The position numbers were made by a program, and so were the translations under genes. The notes beneath the pieces were generated by a model that saw nothing but the letters and a program-made list of their open reading frames with translations, ran no database searches and was not told the origin of the DNA. Of a stretch of 64,000 nt of DNA, positions 33,928 through 42,293 are shown in pieces. Location: the NCBI RefSeq assembly GCF_014205165.1, contig NZ_JACHMZ010000001.1, positions 3,122,501 to 3,186,500 on the forward strand, in the 5' to 3' direction. The DNA is from Micromonospora carbonacea (lineage in GTDB: Bacteria; Actinomycetota; Actinomycetes; Mycobacteriales; Micromonosporaceae). The number at the start of each line of letters is the position of its first letter. Position 1 is the stretch's first letter.

Positions 33928-35165
33928 CCTTCCCGGTCGACGCCGCCGTGGCCACGGCGTTCCGCCGGGAGTACGGCCAGCTCGTCGGCACGCTGGTCGC
34001 CCTCACCGGGGACCGGGCCCTGGCCGAGGACTGCGTGCAGGACGCGTTCGCCGCCGCGCTGCAACGCTGGCCCGGCGAGGGCGTGCCCCGGCGGCCCGGG
34101 GCCTGGCTGACGACCGTGGCGCGCAACCGGGCCGTCGACCGGCTGCGGCACGAGAACATGGCCGCCGTCCGGCTGCGCGAGGCCGCGGTCACCCTGTCGA
34201 CGTACGCGGACGCGCCGCCGGTGCCGCCGGTGATCCGCGACGCCCAGCTCCGGCTGATCTTCACCTGTTGCCATCCCGCGCTGTCGCTGACGTCGCAGGT
34301 CGCGCTGACCCTGCGTACCGTCGTGGGCCTCGGCCCGGCGGAGATCGCCCGCGCCCTGCTGGTCCCGCCGGGCACCCTCGCGCAGCGGCTGGTGCGGGCC
34401 CGGCGCGGCGTCCGCGAGGCCGGCCTGCGCGGCGAGCTGCCGCCGGCCGCCGAGCTGCCCGGCCGGGCCGCGGCGGTGCGCGCGGTGGTGTACCTGCTGT
34501 TCACCGAGGGGTACGCGGCCACGGCCGGCGCGGAGCTGCTGCGGCACGGGCTGTGCGCGGAGGCCGTGCGGCTGGCCCACCTGCTGGCCCGGCTGTTGCC
34601 CGACGATCCGGAGACCCTCGGGCTGCTCGCGCTGCTGCTGCTGCACGACGCCCGGCGCGACGCCCGCACCGACGCGCACGGCGACCTGGTGCCGCTGGAG
34701 CGGCAGGACCGCCGGCGGTGGGACCGGGGCCGCATCGCCGAGGGGACGCGGCTGCTGGAGCGGGCCCTGCGCCACGGGCGGCCGGGCCCCTACCAGGTGC
34801 AGGCGGCGATCGTGGCCTGCCACGCGTGCGCCCCCGACGCCGCGCGCACCGACTGGGCGCAGATCGCCGGGCTCTACGCCGAGCTGGCCGAGCTGACGCC
34901 GTCGGCTGTGGTGCGGCTCAACCAGGCGGTGGCGGTCGCCATGGCGGACGGCCCGCAGCGGGGCCTGGAGCTGCTGGAGCGGGTGGAGCGCTCCGGCGAA
35001 CTGGCCGGCCACCACCTCGTCCCGGCCGTCCGCGCCGACCTGCTGCGGAGGCTGGACCGGCGGGCCGACGCGGCCGGGGCGTACCGGCGGGCGCTGGAGC
35101 TCGCCGGCAACGACGTCGAGCGCCGGTACCTGCGGGGCCGCCTGGCGGAGGCCACCGGAAGCTGA
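33924..35165 (+). CDS. ECF42-type RNA polymerase sigma factor with C-terminal helical domain
   Basis: 413 residues. Sigma region 2 at about 10-80 (ALAEDCVQDAFAAALQRWP, WLTTVARNRAVDRLRH), region 4 at about 115-170 (LTLRTVVGLGPAEIARALLVPPGTLAQRLVRARR). A 230-residue C-terminal extension with a DUF6596-like start (VYLLFTEGYAATAG) and TPR-like helices follows. This extension replaces a classical anti-sigma factor in the ECF42 group. Coupled to the DGPF gene by GTGA overlap. The next gene, the SDR at 35278, is 112 bases downstream and could be a target, but no ECF promoter motif is certain. Confidence 0.9.
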   Translation: MTFPVDAAVATAFRREYGQLVGTLVALTGDRALAEDCVQDAFAAALQRWPGEGVPRRPGAWLTTVARNRAVDRLRHENMAAVRLREAAVTLSTYADAPPVPPVIRDAQLRLIFTCCHPALSLTSQVALTLRTVVGLGPAEIARALLVPPGTLAQRLVRARRGVREAGLRGELPPAAELPGRAAAVRAVVYLLFTEGYAATAGAELLRHGLCAEAVRLAHLLARLLPDDPETLGLLALLLLHDARRDARTDAHGDLVPLERQDRRRWDRGRIAEGTRLLERALRHGRPGPYQVQAAIVACHACAPDAARTDWAQIAGLYAELAELTPSAVVRLNQAVAVAMADGPQRGLELLERVERSGELAGHHLVPAVRADLLRRLDRRADAAGAYRRALELAGNDVERRYLRGRLAEATGS

Positions 35166-35277
35166 GCGGATCAAGCACAGCAAATCGGCGGCAAATGTAT
35201 ATTTCCCGAAGGGTCGCCCGTCGGTCTGACGAACCGGTCCGGCGTCGCCGGACCCGCCCACGACGAGGGGATCACAC

Positions 35278-36078
35278 ATGCTGCTGGAGAACAGGACGGC
35301 GATCGTCTACGGCGCCGCGGGCGCGCTGGGCAGCGCCGTGTCGCGTGCCTACGCCCGCGAGGGCGCCACGCTCTACCTGGCCGGCCACCACTTCGACCGG
35401 GTCGAGATGCTCGCCAAGGAGATCGCCGCCGACGGCGGCCGGGCGTACGCCCACCAGGTCGACGCCCTCGACCCGGAGGCGGTCGACGCCCACGCGGGGC
35501 TGGTCGCCGAGCGGGCCGGGAGCATCGACGTGTCCTTCAACGCCGTCGGCCTGGACCACGTGCAGGGCGTCCCGCTGCGCGAGCTGGACCTGGACGACTT
35601 CCTGCTGCCGATGAACACCTTCGTGCGCACCCAGTTCCTCACCACGGCGGCGGCGGCGCGGCGGATGGTGGAGCAGCGCAGCGGCGTCATCGTGGTGCTG
35701 TCGACGTCCGCCGCGCGGGCGCCCATGCCCTCGGGCGGCTTCGGCGTGGCGTGCGCCGGCATCGAGTCGCTGGCCCGGGAGCTGGCGGGCGAGGTGGGCC
35801 CGTTCGGGGTGCGGGTGGTCTGCCTGCGTCCCGACGCGATCCCGGAGAGCGTGCAGCACGGCTCGTACGTCCGCGAGACGTGGCGGCGCGCGGCCGAGGC
35901 GAACGGGGCGACCCTGGAGGACATGCTCGCCGCCAAGCCGGGGATGCCGAACCCGCTGCTGGGCCGGGCGGTGACGCTGGCGGACGTGGCCGGCACCGCC
36001 GTGTACCTCGCCTCGGACCTGTCCAGCGGCCTGACCGGCTCGATCACCACCGTCGGGTGCGGAGTGCTCGTCGACTGA
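35278..36078 (+). CDS. Degenerate short-chain dehydrogenase/reductase (no YxxxK)
   Basis: 266 residues with an SDR Rossmann fold: cofactor loop VYGAAGALGSAV (about 10-21) and NAVGLDHV in place of NNAG. The active-site segment reads STSAARAPMPSGGFGVACAG, so the catalytic Tyr and Lys of the YxxxK motif are replaced (Phe or Val and Cys region). It is therefore probably not a normal alcohol/ketone oxidoreductase: either inactive, a binding protein, or of the divergent enoyl-reductase type. ATG with GACGAGGGG upstream. It sits between the ECF42 pair and the MFS exporter, same strand. Confidence 0.82.
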   Translation: MLLENRTAIVYGAAGALGSAVSRAYAREGATLYLAGHHFDRVEMLAKEIAADGGRAYAHQVDALDPEAVDAHAGLVAERAGSIDVSFNAVGLDHVQGVPLRELDLDDFLLPMNTFVRTQFLTTAAAARRMVEQRSGVIVVLSTSAARAPMPSGGFGVACAGIESLARELAGEVGPFGVRVVCLRPDAIPESVQHGSYVRETWRRAAEANGATLEDMLAAKPGMPNPLLGRAVTLADVAGTAVYLASDLSSGLTGSITTVGCGVLVD

Positions 36079-36219
36079 CGGCCCGTCGGCTGCCCGGGGG
36101 CCGCGCCCCCCCCGGGCAGCCCACGCCCCCTCGACGGCGGGCGGGAAATAGAGCAAGCTCGAAGAGCGCGCCGACCGGGTAGCGTGGAACGGGACCGGCA
36201 CGGCGGGTGCCGAGGGTGC

Positions 36220-36234
36220 CACTGCCAGTGGTAC
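36220..36234. promoter_or_regulatory. Candidate operator upstream of the MFS exporter
   Basis: CACTGCCAGTGGTAC, with CCACTGCCAGTGG (36219-36231) a perfect palindrome about a central C. Matches the XRE promoter site at 32492-32506 in 14 of 15 bases. Lies 52 bases before the start codon. Confidence 0.6.
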
Positions 36235-36285
36235 GCATGGCAGGGAGATGGGTAGCCGGGCCGCGGCTACCTAGGGTTCGTGGGC

Positions 36286-37755
36286 ATGGCGGAGAACCAG
36301 AGCACGTCGGAGCAGCTCAGCTCCGCGCAGAAACTTGCCCTATTCGTCCTGCTCGGCGCGCAGTTCATGCTGTCGGTCGACTTCTCGATCCTCAACGTGG
36401 CGCTGCCCCGGATGGGGGAGGGCGTCGGCCTGTCGCTGGCCGACCTGCCGTGGGTGGCCAGCGCGTACGCGCTGCCCGCCGCCGGCTTCACGCTCCTGTT
36501 CGGCCGGGTCGCCGACCTGTTCGGCCGGCGGCGGCTGTTCCTGACCGGCATCGCGCTGCTCACCGTGGCCTCACTGCTCGGCGGCTTCGCGAACAACGCG
36601 GCGATGCTGCTCAGCGCCCGCGTGCTCCAGGGCTTCGCCAACGCGATCGCCATCCCGGCCGCGATGGCGCTGCTGATCACCACCGTCTCCGACGAGCGGG
36701 CCCGCGCCCGGGTGCTCGGCCTCAACGGCGCGCTGCTCTCCGGTGGCTTCACCGTCGGGGCCCTGGTCGGCGGCAGCCTGGTCAGCGCCCTGGACTGGCG
36801 CTGGGCGTTCTGGATCAACGTGCCGGTGGCGGTCGCCATCATGGTGCTGACCCCCCTGGTGATCAAGGAGAGCGTCCGTCCCGCCGGCGTCAAGCTCGAC
36901 GTGCCCGGCGCCGTCACGGTCACCGCCGGCCTGCTCGCCCTGGTCTACGGCGTGAGCATGCAGAGCTGGATCGCCCTCGTCGTCGGCGCGGTGCTCATCG
37001 CGGCCTTCTGGTTCGTCGAGCTGAAGGCCAAGGCGCCCCTGGTGTCGCTGACCCTGCTCAACCGGCCGAACATCAAGTGGGGCAACTACGGCGGCATCGT
37101 CGCCTTCGTGATGGCCAGCGGCGTCAACTTCGGCCTCACCCTCTACATGCAGGACGTGCTCAAGATGGCCCCGTTCACCACCGGCCTGGTGTTCGGCGGG
37201 CCGGGCCTGGTCGCCGTCGTCGCGGGCGTCATCGCCGGCCGCATGATCGGCAAGTACGGCTACCGCAACGTCCTCGCCGTCGGCCTGCTGGCGCAGGGCC
37301 TGACCACCGTCCCGCTGCTGCTGACCGGCACGTCGACCACGCCGAGCCTGGCCCTGATCGTGCCGTCGCTGTTCCTGATGTACTTCGGGCACGTCACCGC
37401 CGTCGTCGCCTACACGGTGACCGCCACCTCCGGCCTGGACGACTCGCAGCAGGGCCTGGCGACCGGCCTGGCCACCCTGGCCCAGCAGATCGCGGTCACC
37501 ATCGGCATCCCGATCTTCGGCGCGCTCGTGGCCGCCCGCACGGACGTGCTGGACGGCGTCCACTTCGCCATGCAGGTGCAGATCGTGGTGATCCTGGTGT
37601 CGGTGGCGCTGATCTGGATCGGCCTGCGGGACCGGGGCATCCCGGCCGGGCCGTCGTCGTCGGCCGCCGAGCGGCAGGAGCCGGTGGACACCGCCGAGGC
37701 GCAGCAGCCCGCGCCGGTGCCGGTGCCGCGCAAGGTCAGCGAGAACACGGTCTAG
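36286..37755 (+). CDS. MFS drug/metabolite exporter (DHA2, 14-helix type)
   Basis: 489 residues. Fourteen predicted helices, with the motif A region of MFS drug/proton antiporters (LFGRVADLFGRRRLFL, about 70-85) and a motif C-like GFTVGALVGGSLV near residue 160. DHA2 members export drugs or self-made compounds using protons. The ATG at 36286 is preceded in frame by a GTG at 36280; neither has a strong ribosome site. The shared palindrome upstream suggests control by the XRE regulator at 31595-32464. A possible route for secreted products, but no direct link to the enediyne region. Confidence 0.9.
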   Translation: MAENQSTSEQLSSAQKLALFVLLGAQFMLSVDFSILNVALPRMGEGVGLSLADLPWVASAYALPAAGFTLLFGRVADLFGRRRLFLTGIALLTVASLLGGFANNAAMLLSARVLQGFANAIAIPAAMALLITTVSDERARARVLGLNGALLSGGFTVGALVGGSLVSALDWRWAFWINVPVAVAIMVLTPLVIKESVRPAGVKLDVPGAVTVTAGLLALVYGVSMQSWIALVVGAVLIAAFWFVELKAKAPLVSLTLLNRPNIKWGNYGGIVAFVMASGVNFGLTLYMQDVLKMAPFTTGLVFGGPGLVAVVAGVIAGRMIGKYGYRNVLAVGLLAQGLTTVPLLLTGTSTTPSLALIVPSLFLMYFGHVTAVVAYTVTATSGLDDSQQGLATGLATLAQQIAVTIGIPIFGALVAARTDVLDGVHFAMQVQIVVILVSVALIWIGLRDRGIPAGPSSSAAERQEPVDTAEAQQPAPVPVPRKVSENTV

Positions 37756-37780
37756 GCGCCCCCCAGCGCGCCTACCGACC

Positions 37781-37830
37781 GCGGTGCACGGAGCGTCGGT
37801 CCGCACCCCCCTGGGCGCTCCGTGCACCGC
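37781..37830. terminator. Hairpin terminator after the MFS gene
   Basis: Perfect 15-bp stem (37781-37795 with 37816-37830) and a 20-base loop, 25 bases after the stop codon. Confidence 0.8.
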
Positions 37831-38227
37831 ATGGTCGGCCCGCGGGCCGTCTGCCACCTGGCGGGCGGCCCGTGCGGCGTGTCCCGGCCGGAGCCCGGCC
37901 CAGCCGGCTGACAGCGCCGCCCCGAGGGCGGTGCCGGCCGGCTTGGCGGTGTCGACCGGCTCGGTGGTGCCGGCCTGAAGACGGTGCCCGCCGGCTTGAC
38001 AGTGCCGGCCGGTTGGCGCTGCCGACCCGACGGCGCGCAGGGAACCCCGCCTTCGGCGGGTGGTCCTGTCGGCGCCTACGCAGCTGACTCAGCTCCCTAG
38101 TCGACGACGCGAGGTCCCGGGAAGGCGGCACGCGCCGCGCCGCCGGCCACCGCCGGCACCGCGCTGCTCCTGGAACGCCTCAGGCCGCGAGACCTCAGCC
38201 CCGAGGCCCCGGGGAACGCACAGCGAG
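37831..38227. other. Intergenic region between convergent genes, degenerate repeats
   Basis: About 400 bp without a supported gene, flanked by two terminators. 37925-38020 contains four or five imperfect copies of a roughly 18-22 base unit around GGTGCCGGCCGGCTTG. A short CCCGCC-TTC-GGCGGG hairpin lies near 38050. Confidence 0.5.
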
Positions 38228-38266
38228 ACGGGCGTCCCGCGGGGTTTCGCACCGCGGGACGCCCGT
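38228..38266. terminator. Hairpin terminator after the GMC oxidoreductase gene
   Basis: Perfect 15-bp stem (38228-38242 with 38252-38266), 9-base loop, 14 bases beyond the minus-strand stop codon. Confidence 0.85.
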
Positions 38267-38280
38267 GTCGGTGGGACCGG

Positions 38281-39822
38281 TCAGGACTGCCGGAGCCAGT
38301 CGGCGAGCCGCTCGCCGATCATGATGGAGGTGAGGTTGGTGTTGCAGTTGACGATCGACGGCATGACGGAGGCGTCGCAGACGTACAGGGCCTCGGTGCC
38401 GTGCACGCGCAGCCGCTCGTCGACCACCGCCCCCTCGTCGCCGGCCGCGCCCATCCGGGCGGTGCCGACGGGGTGGTAGCCGCTGTCGAGGCTGAGCCTG
38501 ACGTAGTGACGCATCAGCTCGTCGTCGGCGACCATGTCCTCGCCGAGCACCACGAACCGCTGCCCCTGGTCGTTGATGCCCGCCGTCTGCATGAACTGCC
38601 AGCACTGGCGCACGGCGGCGACGAGGGTCTGGATGTCGCGCTCGGTGTCGAGGAAGTTGAGCACGACGTCCGGCGGGGCGGTGGGGTCGGCCGAGGTGAG
38701 GGTGAGCCGTCCCCGGGACTCGGGCCGCTGGTGCACGACCATCACCCCGAAGATCGTCTTCGCGGCGGCCAGCATCTGCAGCTCCGGGAAGAGCGTCAGG
38801 TCGAAGTGGTTGATCATGTAGTACTGGAGGTCGTTGAACTCCGTCGACCCCGGCGCGGTGGTCCGCAGGATCGTCTGCAGGAACGGGTCCTCGGGGCTGA
38901 AGCTCCCCTCCTGCGGCACCATGAACGCGCCGGTACGCGGGTGGTCGATCAGGTCGGCGCCCACCCCGGGCCGGTCCAGCAGCACGTCGATGCCCAGCCG
39001 CCGCAGGTCTCCGGCCGGGCCGATGCCCGAGCGCATGAGGATGGCGGGCGAGTTGACCGCGCCGGCGGCCAGCACGACGGTGCCGGCCTCGATCACCTCG
39101 GTGCCGCCGCCGGGCTTGGCGACCTCGACGCCGCGCGCCCGGTTGCCGGTGAACAGCACCCGGTTGACCTGGACCCCGGAGCGGATCTCCAGGTTCTCCC
39201 GGCCCCGGGCCTCGGCCAGGTATCCCATCGCGGTGGAGAACCGGTGGCTGCCCTGGCGGTTGGACGGGATGGGGCCGACGCCGGTGGCCTCCGGGTGGTT
39301 GTGGTCCTCGACCTCCGGGAAGCCGGCCTTGACGCAGGCGTCGCGGAACACGTGCTGCACCGGGGTCATCTCGTCGGGCGTGAACCGGTGGATCGGGATG
39401 GGGCCGCCCTTGCCGTGGTACTCGTTGTCGAAGTCCTGGTCGTCCTCGAGCCGCTTGTAGAACGGCAGCACCTCGTCCCAGGCCCAGGCCGGGTTGCCCA
39501 GCTCGGCCCACTCGTCGAAGTTGTTCGGCGTGCCGCGCAGCGCGATGGTCGCCCCGACGGCGGAGGAGCCGCCGGTGACCTTCCCGCGCGGGAAGATGAT
39601 CCGCCGGCGGTCGGTGATCTCGGCCTTGAAGTGCCAGTCGTGGCGGTCCATCGACATGGCGCTGCCGTCGAGCAGGTCGGTCGGGGTCTCGGCCACCGTC
39701 GCGAAGTCGGGGCCCGCCTCCAGCAGCAGCACCCGGCGGGCGGGGTCCTCACTGAGCCGGGCGGCCAGCGCGGCTCCGGCGGAGCCGGATCCGACCACCA
39801 GATAATCGATTCCGTGCATCAT
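38281..39822 (-). CDS. GMC-family FAD oxidoreductase (choline-dehydrogenase-like)
   Basis: 513 residues. FAD-binding GSGSAGAALAARLSEDP at about 10-26, the GMC signature GKVTGGSSAVGATIALRG at about 80-97, ADLIDHPRTGAF in the middle, and the catalytic His pair region (SLDSGYHPVGTARMG and a late NCNTNLTSIMIGERLAD). These enzymes oxidise alcohols to aldehydes with FAD; the substrate is unknown. Divergence from choline specifics prevents a tighter call. Two ATG codons in tandem (39822 and 39819) are equally possible starts. Confidence 0.9.
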   Translation of the reverse strand: MMHGIDYLVVGSGSAGAALAARLSEDPARRVLLLEAGPDFATVAETPTDLLDGSAMSMDRHDWHFKAEITDRRRIIFPRGKVTGGSSAVGATIALRGTPNNFDEWAELGNPAWAWDEVLPFYKRLEDDQDFDNEYHGKGGPIPIHRFTPDEMTPVQHVFRDACVKAGFPEVEDHNHPEATGVGPIPSNRQGSHRFSTAMGYLAEARGRENLEIRSGVQVNRVLFTGNRARGVEVAKPGGGTEVIEAGTVVLAAGAVNSPAILMRSGIGPAGDLRRLGIDVLLDRPGVGADLIDHPRTGAFMVPQEGSFSPEDPFLQTILRTTAPGSTEFNDLQYYMINHFDLTLFPELQMLAAAKTIFGVMVVHQRPESRGRLTLTSADPTAPPDVVLNFLDTERDIQTLVAAVRQCWQFMQTAGINDQGQRFVVLGEDMVADDELMRHYVRLSLDSGYHPVGTARMGAAGDEGAVVDERLRVHGTEALYVCDASVMPSIVNCNTNLTSIMIGERLADWLRQS

Positions 39823-40029
39823 CGGCGTCCTTCGGTGCGTGGGGGATGGGCGATCCTGTCGCGTGGGCGGACAGGTGTGGATGCGCTTCCATTGCGGACG
39901 TGCTCGGGACCCGTCCTGAGCATCACACCGGGGGATGCGCGTCGCTTCTCCGCCGTTGCCGTGCGCGATCGTGGTGCGCAGGATCGCCGTGCGCCGTCGC
40001 CGCGTGCTCTCCGCCGCGCCGGGCCGCCG

Positions 40030-40680
40030 TCAGGCGCGGGGGGAACGCCGGCGGCGGGCCCGGGCCAGGGAGGCGGCGGTCGCCTCGTAGTCGTCGCCCG
40101 CGCCGGCCATCAGCGAGCGCAGCTGCGCCTCGAAGCAGACGTCGGCGTCGTACGGGTCGATCAGGTAGCCGCCGAGCTCGAGGCTCACCAGCCCGTGCAG
40201 GGCGATCCACATGTTCTGCGCGACCAGCAGCGGATCCCCGGCGCGGAACCGGCCCTGCTCGGTGGCCCGGGCCACCGCGTCGACCAGCGGCTGGAGCGTG
40301 TACTTGCCGTGCTGCCGGTCGCCGTCGGCCAGGGCGAACCCGCCGAGCGCGGCGCTGCCGAACATGACCTGGTAGAGCTGCGGGTGGTCGAGGGAGTTGG
40401 CCCGGTAGGCGTAGCCGAGCGCCATCACGTCGGCGACCGCGTCGGAGGTGGCCCGCACGGTCGACATGCGCCGGTGCAGGCGGGCGAAGCCCTCGTGCAC
40501 CATCGCCCGGACCAGGTTGTCCATGCCGCCGAAGTGCGTGTAGACGGCCGTGGTCGAGGTGCCCACGGCGGCGGCGAGGCGGCGCGTGGTGAGGCCGGCG
40601 GCGCCCTCCTCGGCGAGCAGTCGGGCCGCCGCCTCCAGCAGGGCGGTCGCCAGGGTCGGGTCGATTCGGCGCGGGCTCAC
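40030..40680 (-). CDS. TetR/AcrR-family regulator (WHG-type C-terminal domain)
   Basis: 216 residues from a GTG. N-terminal helix-turn-helix LTTRRLAAAVGTSTTAVYTHFGGMDNLVRAMV (about 30-60). The C-terminal ligand domain is of the TetR_C/WHG type (YRANSLDHPQLYQVMFG). Divergent from the carotenoid oxygenase gene across 96 bp that hold a consensus-like promoter and a GTAAC-type inverted repeat. It is therefore the likely repressor of both genes. Confidence 0.9.
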   Translation of the reverse strand: MSPRRIDPTLATALLEAAARLLAEEGAAGLTTRRLAAAVGTSTTAVYTHFGGMDNLVRAMVHEGFARLHRRMSTVRATSDAVADVMALGYAYRANSLDHPQLYQVMFGSAALGGFALADGDRQHGKYTLQPLVDAVARATEQGRFRAGDPLLVAQNMWIALHGLVSLELGGYLIDPYDADVCFEAQLRSLMAGAGDDYEATAASLARARRRRSPRA

Positions 40681-40681
40681 G

Positions 40682-40710
40682 TTGACATGATCTCACGCCC
40701 GGCGTACCTT
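40682..40710 (+). promoter_or_regulatory. Sigma-70-like promoter of the carotenoid oxygenase gene
   Basis: TTGACA (40682-40687), 17-base spacer, TACCTT (40705-40710). Starts two bases outside the TetR gene, pointing at the oxygenase. Confidence 0.65.
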
Positions 40711-40717
40711 CAATGAG

Positions 40718-40735
40718 GTAACGCTGTTACGTAAC
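40718..40735. promoter_or_regulatory. Probable TetR operator
   Basis: Three half-sites: GTAAC (40718), GTTAC (40726), GTAAC (40731). They form GTAAC-GCT-GTTAC and the perfect palindrome GTTACGTAAC. Located at the expected transcript start of the promoter above, a place where a bound repressor would block. Confidence 0.7.
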
Positions 40736-40776
40736 CGCGATACGCAAAAAGATCGCCCCAGCTCGTGGAGGCCGCA

Positions 40777-42123
40777 ATGAGCGTCGTCGCCCTCGCCCCC
40801 AGAACCCTCTCCCGCAACGACAACCGGCGCCCCGTCGCCACCGAGGCGACGGAGCTCGACCTGACGGTCACCGGGCGGCTGCCCGCCGAGCTGGACGGCT
40901 GCTTCGTGCGCATCGGGCCGAACCCGATGGGCGGCGACCGGCCCGGCCACGCCCTCGTCGGCGACGGCATGGTGCACGGCGTGCGCCTGCGCTCCGGCCG
41001 CGCGCTGTGGTACCGCAACCGGTGGATCCGCACCGACCGCACCACCCGCGCCCTGGGCGAGCTCGCCCTGCCCGGCCCGCGGCACGGGTTGTCCGACAAC
41101 GCCAACGCCAACGTCATCCGGCACGGCGGGCGCACCCTGGCCCTCGGCGAGGCCGGCGTGCTGCCGGTCGAGCTGGACGACGAGCTGGGCTCGGTGGCCC
41201 GCATCGACTTCGACGCCACCCTGCCGCACGGCTTCGCCGCCCACGCCGAGTGCGACCCGGTCACCGGCGAGCTGTTCGCCGTGGCCTACTACCACGAGCT
41301 GCCGTACGTCGAGCACCTCGTGCTGACCCCCGACGGGCGGGTGCGCCGCAGCGAGCGCGTCGAGGTCGCCGGGCCGCCGCTGATGCACTCCCTGGCGCTG
41401 ACCGACCGGCACTCGGTGCTGTTCGACCTGCCGGTCACCTTCTCGCCGACGCTGGCCCGCGCGGGCTCCCGCTTCCCGTACGCGTGGCAGCGCGGGCGCG
41501 CGGCGCGGCTCGGGCTGCTGCCCCGCGAGGGGCGCGGGGCCGACGTGCGCTGGTTCGACGTCGACCCCTGCTACGTCTTCCACCCCGTCAACGCCTACGA
41601 GGCCGACGACACGTGCGTGGTCGACGTGGTGCGCCACGACCGGGTCTTCGACCGCGACCTGCACGCCCCGGGGGAGTCCGCGCCTACGCTGTGGCGCTGG
41701 ACGCTGGACCTGACCCGGGGCACGGTCGCCGCCGAGCAGCTCGACGACATCCCCCAGGAGTTCCCCCGCATCGACGAGCGCCGCAAGACGATGCGGCACC
41801 GGTACGCCTACACGGTGGCCATGCAGTCCGGCGCGGGGGTGCTGGGCGGCTCCGCGCTGCTGCGCCACGACCTGCTGCGCCGGGAGGTGGCGGTGCACGA
41901 CTTCGGGCCGCACCGGGAGGCGGGGGAGGCGGTCTTCGTCCCGCGCGGGCCGCTCTCGGCCGAGGACGACGGCTGGCTGCTGACGTACGTCCACGACGGG
42001 CGTACCGGCCGCAGCGATCTGGTGGTGCTCGACGCCGGCGACTTCACCGGGGAGCCGGTGGCCGTCGTGCACCTGCCCGGCCGGGTGCCCAGCGGCTTCC
42101 ACGCCAACTGGATCGGCTCCTGA
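40777..42123 (+). CDS. Carotenoid oxygenase (RPE65/CCD family)
   Basis: 448 residues. Family signatures: FVRIGPNPMGG near residue 46, GDGMVHGVRL, and the four iron-binding His positions in GFAAHAECDP, LMHSLAL, VFHPVNAYE and GFHANWIGS at the very end. These non-haem iron enzymes split carotenoid or stilbene double bonds with O2. ATG with GGAGG six bases upstream. The divergent TetR gene and its operator suggest ligand-controlled expression. No carotenoid synthesis genes are in the window, so the substrate is unknown. Confidence 0.93.
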   Translation: MSVVALAPRTLSRNDNRRPVATEATELDLTVTGRLPAELDGCFVRIGPNPMGGDRPGHALVGDGMVHGVRLRSGRALWYRNRWIRTDRTTRALGELALPGPRHGLSDNANANVIRHGGRTLALGEAGVLPVELDDELGSVARIDFDATLPHGFAAHAECDPVTGELFAVAYYHELPYVEHLVLTPDGRVRRSERVEVAGPPLMHSLALTDRHSVLFDLPVTFSPTLARAGSRFPYAWQRGRAARLGLLPREGRGADVRWFDVDPCYVFHPVNAYEADDTCVVDVVRHDRVFDRDLHAPGESAPTLWRWTLDLTRGTVAAEQLDDIPQEFPRIDERRKTMRHRYAYTVAMQSGAGVLGGSALLRHDLLRREVAVHDFGPHREAGEAVFVPRGPLSAEDDGWLLTYVHDGRTGRSDLVVLDAGDFTGEPVAVVHLPGRVPSGFHANWIGS

Positions 42124-42293
42124 GCCGACGCCCGGAGAACGGACGGGTTTCCGACAGCACCTGGGCAATCTGGAGGAACTGCGGCGCGGGTCGGCCGGTT
42201 AGCTTCGCGGCAGCCGCTGTCTCGCCCGCCACGGGCCGTACGGCGATTCTCCCGCGTTTCCACTCTCCCGCGTCCTTACGGAAGGTGCAAAAG

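Noticed and set aside
36286..37755. MFS exporter as the enediyne self-resistance pump
   Set aside because: It has its own operator shared with the XRE gene and sits 7 kb or more outside the locus; the link is not supported.
38401..40716. Long plus-strand frame across the GMC and tetR genes
   Set aside because: Spans two real genes and the gap between them with no ribosome site or domain; a shadow.
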